DNA from: a virus
Virus record (IMG/VR): IMGVR_UViG_3300047289_000015
Span: 1 to 39,487 of that record
Length of the DNA stretch: 39,487 bases
Strand: one strand, 5' to 3'
The notes beneath the pieces were generated by a model. The model worked only from the letters and a program-made list of their open reading frames with translations. It was not told where the DNA came from and ran no database searches. Position 1 is the stretch's first letter; every line of letters starts with the position of its first letter. Position numbers and translations under genes: made by a program. Positions 7,312-14,786 of this stretch are shown here, one piece after another.

Positions 7312-8259
7312 TTAAGCGCCTACAGCCATCAACACACCGGCATCAGCACGGAGCACCTTAGTGCCGTACAACATGTCAGATGTGAACAAGTTAGCCAAGA
7401 ACTCTTGCTTGTATTGAGTTTGTGAACGGACAGACATTTGCTCTGCCAACACAGCCCAATCTTTGTGAGCCAACAATGCACCCTTCACACCAGATTCCAG
7501 TGTTGGGCAGTTGCTAGACACAACGACAGGGATGCCATACAAGTTACCCACTTCACCGTTACGGATGGTGTTTTGACCGCCGATCTCGCCAACGAATGCT
7601 TGCTCAGTGTAACGGGCAGTACCGTTCAACTGGTTACGCAATGAAGGAGGAACGATGAACACACGACCGTCCATTGGGTTATCGGTGTCATCCAAATACT
7701 GGATAGCACGGCGGAAGCCAACGTCAGAGAATGCGCCGATGTCAGAAGTACCATCTGCGTCATAGGCTTCCAATGCACCAGTAGAGGTGTTAAATTGGAA
7801 CGAACGGCTGTGAGTGTAGTCAGAACCATCGCCATCACCCAAATATTTCACCAAGGCCCACAATGCGTCATCCACATCTTTAGCCATAGCGTAACCAGCA
7901 TCATCAGTGTAGTGACGGCGCAGGGTGGGCAGGGCTTGGGTCTCAACGATGTCTTCGATCAGGTAAGACACTTCTTTGTGTTGGTTCAACAAAACCACCA
8001 CTTCAGATTGGCTCAAGTTTTGCAGAGTAACAGCAGTGTTCTCAGCCTTAGCAACGGCAGCGAGGCCACGGCTAGGAGCTGGAATGTGGAGAGAATCACC
8101 CTTCTTGCCTTTGAAGCTCATCTTGCGAACGAACTGGCTCAACACCATGTTCTTTTTGTAAGCAGCGATGATCTCATCAGACCAAAGTTCAGGAGTGAAG
8201 TTAGTTGCTTCGGTTGCGCCGACTGCGCCGCCTTGTGCGGGGAATGTAGAAGTTGCCAT
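7312..8259 (-). CDS. Major capsid protein
   Basis: The 315-aa product lies directly after the scaffold gene and has features of an HK97-fold coat protein: an N-terminal arm (FTPELWSDEIIAAYKKNMVL), a central domain with DGRVFIVPPSLRNQL, then GNLYGIPVVVSSNCP and a C-terminal MLYGTKVLRADAGVL. It resembles coat proteins of T7-like and environmental podoviruses. The Shine-Dalgarno site is weak for such a highly expressed gene (GAAAG well upstream). A hairpin terminator follows at once. It assembles the icosahedral shell with the scaffold and the portal. Confidence 0.9.
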   Translation of the reverse strand: MATSTFPAQGGAVGATEATNFTPELWSDEIIAAYKKNMVLSQFVRKMSFKGKKGDSLHIPAPSRGLAAVAKAENTAVTLQNLSQSEVVVLLNQHKEVSYLIEDIVETQALPTLRRHYTDDAGYAMAKDVDDALWALVKYLGDGDGSDYTHSRSFQFNTSTGALEAYDADGTSDIGAFSDVGFRRAIQYLDDTDNPMDGRVFIVPPSLRNQLNGTARYTEQAFVGEIGGQNTIRNGEVGNLYGIPVVVSSNCPTLESGVKGALLAHKDWAVLAEQMSVRSQTQYKQEFLANLFTSDMLYGTKVLRADAGVLMAVGA

Positions 8260-8283
8260 TTTTAAAAGTCTTTCATAAAGTTA

Positions 8284-9063
8284 TTAGATTACACGTTTCT
8301 CTTGGTACGCCAACATGATTTCAGGCTGGAGTGCCATGTAACGGTCTGGATCATTTTGCATGAGTGCCATAATGTCAGCACGTCGATACTTCTTTTTACT
8401 CGATGCCTCGCCAGTTCCTCTTACAGAACCAGTTGAGCCTTGCTTCACCTGTCTAGCTCTCTCTTCTTTTTGCATATTCACTTCACGACTTACCATCTGT
8501 TGACGTTCCTTCCATGTAGAAAGAAGTTCATCAGCAGCATCGAAGTCATAACGCTGATCTGCTCTAGAAAGAAGTTCGCTTCTCACTTTACTTTTACCTA
8601 CCCACTCAGAAAATCCTTCATCATTCAAGACCGCTTGATAATCTGGATGGGCGCTTTGCAGCTGTTGTAAGGCTGCTTGCCTTGCGAGTTGTGCGTTAAG
8701 TGTTTCAGCTTCCTTAATCTTTGGATGCTTAGCTACAGCTTGTTCAATTGCTCGGTGAGGGTCAGAGAAAAAATCAATCTCTTCGTCCTGCGGGGCTTGT
8801 TTTGTAACGGATTGAGTTTTAACAAAATCATCTACGATACGTCTCAGTTCACCAACTTCTTTACTGTGTCTGCCCATAAGCTTCTCAGCCTCTTGGTGCA
8901 TACGAATAATTTCAGCTGGGCTCTTACCCTTATATCGTTCAGGAATTTCTTCCTCTTGTGGTTGGTTGTCAACAACAACTTCATCAGCTGCTTGTTGGTC
9001 TTCTACAATGTTAGAAACTTCCTCAGTTGAGTTGTCTAAACTTTCGTCAATAAAATGTGCCAT
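8284..9063 (-). CDS. Capsid scaffolding protein
   Basis: The 259-aa product has a very acidic N-terminus, then PERYKGKSPAEIIRMHQEAE and a long charged helical middle, and a basic C-terminus (KKKYRRADIMALMQ), the charge layout usual in internal scaffolds whose basic end binds the coat protein. It sits just upstream of the capsid gene, as in most podoviruses. The start follows CGGAGAC. No protease gene is seen nearby, so the scaffold probably leaves intact, as in T7 and P22. Confidence 0.85.
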   Translation of the reverse strand: MAHFIDESLDNSTEEVSNIVEDQQAADEVVVDNQPQEEEIPERYKGKSPAEIIRMHQEAEKLMGRHSKEVGELRRIVDDFVKTQSVTKQAPQDEEIDFFSDPHRAIEQAVAKHPKIKEAETLNAQLARQAALQQLQSAHPDYQAVLNDEGFSEWVGKSKVRSELLSRADQRYDFDAADELLSTWKERQQMVSREVNMQKEERARQVKQGSTGSVRGTGEASSKKKYRRADIMALMQNDPDRYMALQPEIMLAYQEKRVI

Positions 9064-9118
9064 ATAGTCTCCGTGCTTAATAGCATTATGGAAAAATTCT
9101 AAAGGAAGGCTAACTATG

Positions 9119-9352
9119 TTAGCTGTTCCGCTTGTTCTCTATCTTCATCTTCTCTCTTCTGACGAGTTCCCATTTTCTATGTGCCCCGGGGAAATCGCCT
9201 GTACAGCCTTCCAGCTTTACAAACGGAGTGGAGATTTGTCTCGATGATAGAAGGCCACATTCAGGACAAGTTATTCCCTCTTCCATGCTTGAGGTAAAAT
9301 GTTCTGTGATGTGACCCGTGGGACATGCATAATCAAACGCCCTAACCGCCAT
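9119..9352 (-). CDS. Small zinc-ribbon protein
   Basis: The 77-aa product begins MAVRAFDYACPTGHITEHF and later has CPECG, giving a CxxxH/CxxC-like zinc-ribbon similar to FmdB-type small proteins. I chose the ATG at 9352, which overlaps the upstream gene by 11 bases; the longer frame has a poor N-terminus. Such proteins occur between portal and scaffold genes in several environmental phages, but their role is not established. A GCTAAC/GTTAGC hairpin (9109-9123) overlaps the stop codon and lacks a clear T-run. Confidence 0.7.
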   Translation of the reverse strand: MAVRAFDYACPTGHITEHFTSSMEEGITCPECGLLSSRQISTPFVKLEGCTGDFPGAHRKWELVRREKMKIENKRNS

Positions 9353-9569
9353 ACGTAGCCTCGTAGTGTTGTTCAATAAGAGGTTGGTAGCCGATAAGAC
9401 GAGTGAGTAGCTCGACTTGTCCCTTTCTTTGCCAGAATTGTTCTGCACTTGGTATGGTGCTTACATCTTGTAGTCCCTTGAGGTTGTCCTCTAGGTCTTC
9501 TAGATAAAGTTTCCAGCCTTGTGACGCAAACAAGCTGATAAGATGGTCGTAATATTCTCTGTCTGTCAT
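9342..9569 (-). CDS. Small late protein, function unknown
   Basis: The 75-aa acidic, helical product (begins MTDREYYDHLISLFASQGW) has no recognised domain. The ATG at 9569 has a clear TTAGGAGAA site. It is the first gene after the internal late promoter at 9603-9631 and leads the scaffold-capsid group, so it is probably a head-morphogenesis accessory. The last codons overlap the zinc-ribbon gene. Confidence 0.7.
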   Translation of the reverse strand: MTDREYYDHLISLFASQGWKLYLEDLEDNLKGLQDVSTIPSAEQFWQRKGQVELLTRLIGYQPLIEQHYEATYGG

Positions 9570-9602
9570 AACATTTCTCCTAAGTTTGGATGTTATGTAG
9601 TT

Positions 9603-9631
9603 ATTATACCACAAAAAGCCTGACATGTCAA
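9603..9631 (-). promoter_or_regulatory. Perfect sigma70 promoter for head genes
   Basis: On the minus strand TTGACA (9631-9626) and TATAAT (9608-9603) are separated by 17 bases. The predicted start lies about 30 bases before the ATG at 9569. It follows the portal gene and would boost scaffold and capsid transcription. Confidence 0.87.
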
Positions 9632-9651
9632 GCTCTTTGTGTACTTTTTAG

Positions 9652-11607
9652 TTACATTCCCTGCATTTGTTTAGCTACAATAGCTTCTTTGCTGGTAATT
9701 TCACGTTCTTTCAAGACTAGTTCTGCAAGGCGAGCTCTCTTTTCAAACTCTTTGTCGCCTTTGTCGTCTGGTTGTAGGCTACCTGACACAGCTTTGATAC
9801 GATCTGTCTCAAGTTGTGTAGGAATTGCCTGTGCTTCTGTTTGATATTTCATAGCACGGCCTTGGCTCTCAGCTGCCTGAGCTTGTAACAGCTCCACTTG
9901 AGCCTGCACTGTAGCCATTTGCTGTTCCATCTGCATTTGCTGGGCTTGTTGAGCCTGTGGATTAGGCTGGCTGAGCTGTTTAAGCTGAGTAATGAGGTCT
10001 TCTCTGTTAGACAATGACATATTATCCACAACTGCTTCCACCAACATGGGGTACATTGGGGAGTCTTGGCCTAATGTCTGCAACAACTGAACCAATTGTG
10101 TAACTTCATACTCACGGGCAATGACACCCAATGAGCTGCTTGCTACAAACTTGAAGTCTTGAGCAGGGAAGTTCTCTGGGTCATACTGCATGTAGCGATA
10201 GGCACTCTTCTCAATAAGAGGAATGAGGAAACAGTCTTGGAAGTTAATCAATGTACGCTTGTGGCGCTTCATGATGGCTCCAAGAGACATACTAACAGCA
10301 CCAGCAGCAGCTTCGCCATTAACCATACCAGACATGCCACCAGAATCAATAGCACCTGTAGCCATCTGTACCATCTTCTGGAGCTGTTCAGCCTGAGCAA
10401 ATGTAATCTGGTCAATGCTACCAAACTTAAAGGGCATCAACACTTCACTTGGATTGCCATTAGTCAGAATAGTCTTACCGGGCCTGATTTCTAGCTTAGC
10501 ACCTCTAGGCATACGTGTAGCATCCATAGCCATCATAGGATGGACAGTCATAGCCAAGGCATCAATACGAGCACGGAGCTCTGCATCCAAAGCCTTCTGG
10601 CTGTTGTAGCCCTTCTCACAAATGCCACGACCCCAGAAGCGTCCGGGAACCACATCCCAAGGGAAGGCAACCAAAGGACGGTCTTGCATCATATAAGGGT
10701 TGGCTTCAACCTTTAACAATACACCGCCGTTAGCAATGATGATGATGGCTTCTGTATACTCAGGTTCGTTCTTGTCTTCTTCTTCGTCATCAGCTGGTTC
10801 AACATAGTCTTCACCAGACATAGCTTCTTTAAACAAGTCTGTAGGAACCAAGCCATAATACTTAGTCAGTCTCACCTTGTCATCTGTATACATGGTGAGG
10901 TCTTGATCAGGCTCTAAGTCTTGATCAGGAGCTGCTTGCTCGATGTCTACATCAAGATAGATGCCCTTCTCAATGTTCTGTTCCACTTGATGTTTAGGAA
11001 CAAACTCATCAATGGCAACACCCAAAGCTTCTTCAATGGTGGGAGCAGCTGGGTCAATCAAGAAGTTCTGTGGGAGAATAGGTCTCCACTTAACCACTGT
11101 ACGTTCCTTCTGCATAACACCAACAGCCTGCATAGCACCATCAAGCACTGGCTGTGTAGCAGGGACAAGCTCTGTCACTTCATCCAACACAAGCTCCATA
11201 CAACCTGTACCATACACAGCTGCGTTCAACAAGGCTTCAGCAATTTGTCTACGGCCCTTGTTAAACTTAAACTCTTCCTCCAAGCATTGACGCATGTAGG
11301 CAATGTCTGAGTTCTCTTTGTCCTTGTGGTCATCCTTAATATCAAACCACTTACCACGACCAAACGTAGCTTCTTCTACCTCGGCAACGCTGCTCTCAAC
11401 AGCTTGCTGCAAGGCAGGAGCAATAAGCTTACTACGCTCACTCTCACGTGTCTTGTCTTGTGAGTCCCACTGACCACGCCATAGACGATAGTATTCTTCA
11501 TGCTTAGGGGCATAGTTGCTGGTGTAATGGTCACGCCATTTATCAGCCTTCTCAATAACCCAACTAGCAAGTTTGCTGTGTTGTTGTGTGTTTTCTTCCA
11601 TGCTCAT
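9652..11607 (-). CDS. Portal (head-tail connector) protein
   Basis: The 651-aa protein lies right after the large terminase, as portals do. It has an N-terminal helical domain (RLWRGQWDSQDKTRES; SKLIAPALQQAVESSVAEVE), a core with VKWRPILPQNFLIDP and PLVAFPWDVVPGRFWGRG, and a long Gln/Ala-rich C-terminal coiled coil (about 545-640) that may form a barrel into the head. Length and layout fit the P22-like or large podovirus portals rather than the shorter siphovirus type. It forms the dodecameric ring for packaging and ejection. AAAGGAAACC precedes the start. Confidence 0.9.
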   Translation of the reverse strand: MSMEENTQQHSKLASWVIEKADKWRDHYTSNYAPKHEEYYRLWRGQWDSQDKTRESERSKLIAPALQQAVESSVAEVEEATFGRGKWFDIKDDHKDKENSDIAYMRQCLEEEFKFNKGRRQIAEALLNAAVYGTGCMELVLDEVTELVPATQPVLDGAMQAVGVMQKERTVVKWRPILPQNFLIDPAAPTIEEALGVAIDEFVPKHQVEQNIEKGIYLDVDIEQAAPDQDLEPDQDLTMYTDDKVRLTKYYGLVPTDLFKEAMSGEDYVEPADDEEEDKNEPEYTEAIIIIANGGVLLKVEANPYMMQDRPLVAFPWDVVPGRFWGRGICEKGYNSQKALDAELRARIDALAMTVHPMMAMDATRMPRGAKLEIRPGKTILTNGNPSEVLMPFKFGSIDQITFAQAEQLQKMVQMATGAIDSGGMSGMVNGEAAAGAVSMSLGAIMKRHKRTLINFQDCFLIPLIEKSAYRYMQYDPENFPAQDFKFVASSSLGVIAREYEVTQLVQLLQTLGQDSPMYPMLVEAVVDNMSLSNREDLITQLKQLSQPNPQAQQAQQMQMEQQMATVQAQVELLQAQAAESQGRAMKYQTEAQAIPTQLETDRIKAVSGSLQPDDKGDKEFEKRARLAELVLKEREITSKEAIVAKQMQGM

Positions 11608-11616
11608 AGGTTTCCT

Positions 11617-12870
11617 TTAATATCCAGCCCAGCTGTCGATTGGTTCATATTCTTCTTCTTCTTCCCATTCAGACACATAGGCCTGTTTAGAAAGCTGTTC
11701 AATGTAGGAGAGGGAGTCGATCAAGTCATCATGCACCATAGCGTTGGGAAACTGAAACAACTGATCCAAGAAGGTAGCATTCCATTCTCCTTTGTTAAGC
11801 TTAATCTGTCCGTGTTCAAAGCGACCCTGTAATGCCCAGACAATACGATCACTCTTCTTTTTATTTCCGTGTGTAAGTTCTTCCACTCTAAAGAATGTCT
11901 GGTTCTTACGCATGATGTCTGTCAGGTAGGGCATCACTGCTTGTTTAGCAATACCACGCTCAATACCTACAGCCATTGGTTCATACTTCTTAACAGCTTG
12001 GAACAGCTTACGTGCTGTCTCCTCAACTGTCCAACGTCCGTGGATAATGTCTTTCACCCACCAACCATCTTCGTTTGTTTTAACAATGGCAAAGGAACTA
12101 TCATCCAGCTTCTTGCTCTTGCTTCCCTTGCTCTCATCTGCAAAGCCAGCTAAGTCACAAGCAATGTAATAATCACCTTCCTTCGGTTCTTCTTCATCAA
12201 ACTTAATCCACTCATCCTTGAATAGATTACCACCTTGTGCTTCAAATGAAGCCATAAATTCTTGTCTAAACGCAAAGCTAGACATGCTCTTCTTGGCTGC
12301 TTCGATTTCATTAGGGTCTAGAATGGGGTTGTCATATGATGTGAAGTGCCAGCCCTTGAAGGTTGGGTCTTCTCCTTTGCAGGCTTGTTGGTATAGGTCA
12401 TAGAAATGATTACGACCCATAGGGGTTCCAATGAACAAGGCACAACCCTTCTGGTCAGCCAAGGCAGGACGTAAGATTTGCTCCCACACCTCTGGCTTCA
12501 TGTCTGCATATTCATCCATCACCAAATACTTCAGAGACACACCACGCATTGTCTCTGGACGGTCAGCCCCTTTAAGACTGACGGTGGCTCCGTTAACTAG
12601 CTTGATCTGGAGGTTGTTGATGTGACTACCACTAATAACAGAATGGCCCACCTCTAACAAGGTTTGCCACATAATGTCTCGTGCCTGTCCCTGTGTAGGG
12701 GCAACATAGAAGACGTGTCCCTTATTAGCTTGCAGAGCGTTGAATACCAACAAGTAGGCAGCTAAGCGACTCTTCCCTGTTCTTCGTCCAGCAGCAACAA
12801 CCTTGAATCGTACAGGGTCATTCCACACCTCTTGTTGCCAAGGGAGCAGTTCAATCTTTAGTTCGCTCAA
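11617..12870 (-). CDS. terL: Terminase large subunit
   Basis: The 417-aa packaging motor has a Walker A motif AAGRRTGKS (26-34), Walker B YLVMDE (115-120) and the coupling motif IGTP (147-150). The nuclease half has the expected acidic residues: Asp239 in YYIACDLAG, Glu304 in GIERG, and Asp381/382 in HDDLIDSLSY. The ATPase pumps DNA through the portal and the RNase H-like nuclease cuts concatemers. The acidic C-terminal tail (EWEEEEEYEP) may contact the portal. The start overlaps the stop of the transglycosylase gene by 4 bases. Confidence 0.96.
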   Translation of the reverse strand: MSELKIELLPWQQEVWNDPVRFKVVAAGRRTGKSRLAAYLLVFNALQANKGHVFYVAPTQGQARDIMWQTLLEVGHSVISGSHINNLQIKLVNGATVSLKGADRPETMRGVSLKYLVMDEYADMKPEVWEQILRPALADQKGCALFIGTPMGRNHFYDLYQQACKGEDPTFKGWHFTSYDNPILDPNEIEAAKKSMSSFAFRQEFMASFEAQGGNLFKDEWIKFDEEEPKEGDYYIACDLAGFADESKGSKSKKLDDSSFAIVKTNEDGWWVKDIIHGRWTVEETARKLFQAVKKYEPMAVGIERGIAKQAVMPYLTDIMRKNQTFFRVEELTHGNKKKSDRIVWALQGRFEHGQIKLNKGEWNATFLDQLFQFPNAMVHDDLIDSLSYIEQLSKQAYVSEWEEEEEYEPIDSWAGY

Positions 12871-13448
12871 AACAATCCCTTAACATAAGCCTTGCCTGCC
12901 TCTAATGGATTAGACCACCAAGGCTGTTCAGGCTGAACTTGTTGTGGCTCTGTATATGTTACAGGAGGACGCATACGTTCACTGACATGATTAAAATATT
13001 CTGTAGGAGCAACGCCATTAGCATCCCTAATGTCTTGACCAGCTAGGCTTTTCTTATAGCCTTTCTGACCCACTAGGTGAATGCTTGCCATATGACCTGC
13101 TGCATCAAAGGGTTCCATGTCAGCAGAAACAAGACCACTCTTTAAGGCTCTGTTGTAGCTTTTCTCCAACATCATCTTGGCTGCTGTATCTTGTACATCA
13201 GGGTTGCCCATGAAGTTTTTATAATTGGCAACAAGCCAGTTCTTACTATCCAGCAGGCCTTTGTTAGTTGTACCGGGCTTCACCCAGCCAATGTCAGCCA
13301 AAGCCTTAGCTCCCATCTGGTAACGACCAAGGTAGCCTAGCTTGTTACGAGCAGCATAATCACCCTTGCCACGGCTCTCCAACTCACTCAGTGTGTCGAA
13401 GTATTGCTTGGCATCAAACGGTACATTAGTGTTCTCTAAAACTGACAT
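12867..13448 (-). CDS. Lytic transglycosylase-like peptidoglycan hydrolase
   Basis: The 193-aa product has the lysozyme-superfamily signature SELESRGKGDY with likely catalytic Glu24, followed by LGYLGRYQMGAKALADIGW. It probably cuts peptidoglycan glycan strands. I chose the ATG at 13448, which has AGGAAG just upstream and overlaps the upstream gene by 23 bases; the longer frame reads antisense-like sequence. There is no signal peptide. The place between the two terminase genes is unusual. It may be a virion enzyme used during genome entry rather than a second endolysin. Confidence 0.8.
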   Translation of the reverse strand: MSVLENTNVPFDAKQYFDTLSELESRGKGDYAARNKLGYLGRYQMGAKALADIGWVKPGTTNKGLLDSKNWLVANYKNFMGNPDVQDTAAKMMLEKSYNRALKSGLVSADMEPFDAAGHMASIHLVGQKGYKKSLAGQDIRDANGVAPTEYFNHVSERMRPPVTYTEPQQVQPEQPWWSNPLEAGKAYVKGLF

Positions 13449-13809
13449 CTTCAACTTCCTGTTCATCATTGCCAATGATGGTAGTTTCACCACCAACACC
13501 AGTGATAGTGATAGACACAGCAGGCCTACCACCACCATCTTTGTCTTTCTCGAAATGACTGATTGGTAACAACCGTTCCATAAGCAGCTTCCATGCAGCA
13601 CTCTGGTTCTTATGTTCATCATCCAACGCAGCATCATAAATCTTCTCTAACACCAGCTTGCTTTTAGGGGAGGCTAACATCCTAGCCCTATATTCAGCAA
13701 TGACAGAGGCTTCCCCTTTAGGTCTACCCAATGTCCCCGGCTTCTTCTTTTCAACAATCTCACCCTTACGGGGACGGCCTCGGCCTCTTCGTTTAATTTC
13801 TTCTGTCAT
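13426..13809 (-). CDS. Terminase small subunit candidate with AT-hooks
   Basis: This 127-aa first gene of the late operon starts with two AT-hook-like elements, RGRGRPRKG (8-16) and LGRPKG (27-32), which would bind the minor groove of AT-rich DNA. A helical middle follows (KLVLEKIYDAALDDEHKNQS), then WKLLMERLLPISHF. Position ahead of TerL and a DNA-binding N-terminus fit the small terminase that recognises phage DNA. The amino-acid pattern does not match a well-known TerS family, so the call is inferred. AAGGATAAAG precedes the ATG. Confidence 0.65.
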   Translation of the reverse strand: MTEEIKRRGRGRPRKGEIVEKKKPGTLGRPKGEASVIAEYRARMLASPKSKLVLEKIYDAALDDEHKNQSAAWKLLMERLLPISHFEKDKDGGGRPAVSITITGVGGETTIIGNDEQEVEDVSFREH

Positions 13810-13933
13810 CTTTATCCTTAAAGGGGAGATGGACGGTTATTAACATAACCCTCTTTGTTTTATAACATAACAAACAACATATAGCTATTCAGGCTGACTT
13901 CTATGGAAGACAATCAGTCGAGATTCTATGTGA

Positions 13934-14029
13934 ACATACATAGACATTCAGGACAGCTTCCTAAGTTACTTTAATGTCTAACATATTTAGTAATAATTAT
14001 AATATAATACTATCTATGTCTATGTATGT
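13934..14029 (-). repeat. 14-bp inverted repeat in the late leader
   Basis: ACATACATAGACAT (13934-13947) is the exact reverse complement of 14016-14029, with 68 bases between. Both arms fall inside the roughly 240-nt leader of the late transcript and could pair in the RNA. Confidence 0.75.
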
Positions 14030-14055
14030 CATCCTTAGTTCCTTACATAGTTTCT

Positions 14056-14084
14056 ATTATAGCATACTTTAATGCATTTGTCAA
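14056..14084 (-). promoter_or_regulatory. Perfect sigma70 late promoter with extended -10
   Basis: On the minus strand TTGACA (14084-14079) and TATAAT (14061-14056) are spaced by 17 bases, and TGC just before TATAAT adds an extended -10. It drives the late operon (13809 onward) through a leader of about 240 bases. Confidence 0.9.
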
Positions 14085-14116
14085 GCACTATTTAACCTGT
14101 CCCCAATTATTTATAT

Positions 14117-14148
14117 GTTATCCACAGAAAAGCTATAGTTATCAACAG
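14117..14148 (+). promoter_or_regulatory. Pair of DnaA-box-like direct repeats
   Basis: GTTATCCACAG (14117-14127) and GTTATCAACAG (14138-14148) differ at one base and are 21 bases apart, two helical turns. The first contains TTATCCACA, a consensus DnaA box. The same 9-mer also occurs in at least four coding sites of this genome, so spacing and context carry the argument. Confidence 0.5.
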
Positions 14149-14251
14149 GTTAGCTAGTGAGTACTAACTTATTTATTGCTTTCTTTTTTGGTACTTTTTT
14201 GTATCTGGAAGGGTTCCGCTATAGCTTCGTAGCATTTTACCCTCCCCCGGG

Positions 14252-14325
14252 GTACTCATTTAGTACTACCCTTGCATTGGGAAGTAGTACCTATGGTGTA
14301 CTGGATGTGTGTACATGAAAAGTAC
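14252..14325. repeat. Phased GTAC-N7-GTAC array
   Basis: Three copies of two GTAC palindromes separated by 7 bases lie at 14252-14266, 14287-14301 and 14311-14325. Further single GTAC sites occur at 14161, 14191 and 14346. Steps between sites are 11, 24, 11, 13, 11 and 24 bases, so they lie near one helical face. This looks like a protein-binding array (iterons or operators). Confidence 0.6.
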
Positions 14326-14405
14326 CCCATAAAGCTACTACCCAAGTACTACATTCCATCCATAAGTTACTACCTAGTTACTAAGGGAAAACACCTAAGC
14401 TGCCA

Positions 14406-14585
14406 CAATGTGAAACCTTACAGCCATGTAAGCAAATCTGCACCAATGTGGTGAATGTGCGAGAAGCAAGCACCAATGCTGTGCATAGGGCAAGAAACGT
14501 GCCAAGAAATGCACCACAATGGACACCATGCCTTGGAAACAAAAGTATTACAATGCCATGTTATATAACCCATAAGTATACAATG
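14406..14585 (+). repeat. Iterated CAATG motif
   Basis: CAATG occurs at 14406, 14444, 14474, 14517, 14551 and 14581, with steps of 30 to 43 bases. Three copies lie in GCACCAATG or GCACCACAATG contexts and two in TACAATGCCA. The pattern resembles degenerate iterons upstream of the early promoter, but no protein is known to bind it. Confidence 0.4.
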
Positions 14586-14704
14586 CCAACTAAAACTATA
14601 CCTATAAGTGTTACAAAAACCAAGCTGGCATGAGTCCTGCTATATATAATGGAGACAGTGGAAATAATACCCTACTATCTCAAAGGGTTATAGAATGATG
14701 ATAG

Positions 14705-14730
14705 TTGACAGATTAAAATCATGCTATAAT
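14705..14730 (+). promoter_or_regulatory. Early promoter with extended -10
   Basis: TGCTATAAT (14722-14730) is a perfect extended -10. TTGACA lies at 14705-14710 but only 14 bases upstream, shorter than the optimal 17, so the extended -10 may do most of the work. It would start transcription near 14737, about 50 bases before the first early gene. Confidence 0.75.
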
Positions 14731-14751
14731 TCACTCAAGTTAGTAGCACTG

Positions 14752-14769
14752 GGTTACTAGCTAGTTACC
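14752..14769. promoter_or_regulatory. Palindromic leader element, possible operator
   Basis: GGTTACTAGCTAGTTACC is a near-palindrome (two mismatched positions, perfect 10-bp core). It lies between the early promoter and the ribosome site of the first early gene. Similar elements occur at 15451, 17604, 20475 and 22193. Confidence 0.45.
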
Positions 14770-14786
14770 AAGAAAAGGAAACGACA

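Larger units (their letters stand above)
13810..14786. other. Divergent intergenic control region and candidate origin
   Basis: This 977-bp stretch has no credible gene. It is AT-rich and holds, from left to right, the late leader with a 14-bp inverted repeat, the late promoter, two DnaA-box-like direct repeats, an 8-bp CCCCGGGG palindrome (14245-14252), a phased GTAC array, an AGTTACTA direct repeat (14365-14383, 11-base step), an iterated CAATG array, the early promoter and a palindromic leader element. Divergent operons, AT content and repeated motifs together suggest the replication origin, perhaps also the packaging start. Confidence 0.6.

Noticed and set aside
9109-9123. GCTAAC-TAT-GTTAGC hairpin as a terminator
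   Set aside because: The stem is short and lacks a clean T-run on the minus strand, and it overlaps the stop codon of the zinc-ribbon gene in the middle of the head-gene unit.
13448-13637. 63-codon N-terminal extension of the transglycosylase
   Set aside because: It reads the small terminase gene in another frame, with Met/Arg/Leu-rich nonsense, while a strong ribosome site precedes the ATG at 13448.
14272-14454. 60-codon open frame in the intergenic region
   Set aside because: No ribosome site, odd composition, and it runs across the GTAC array; another frame at 14448-14633 fails for the same reasons.
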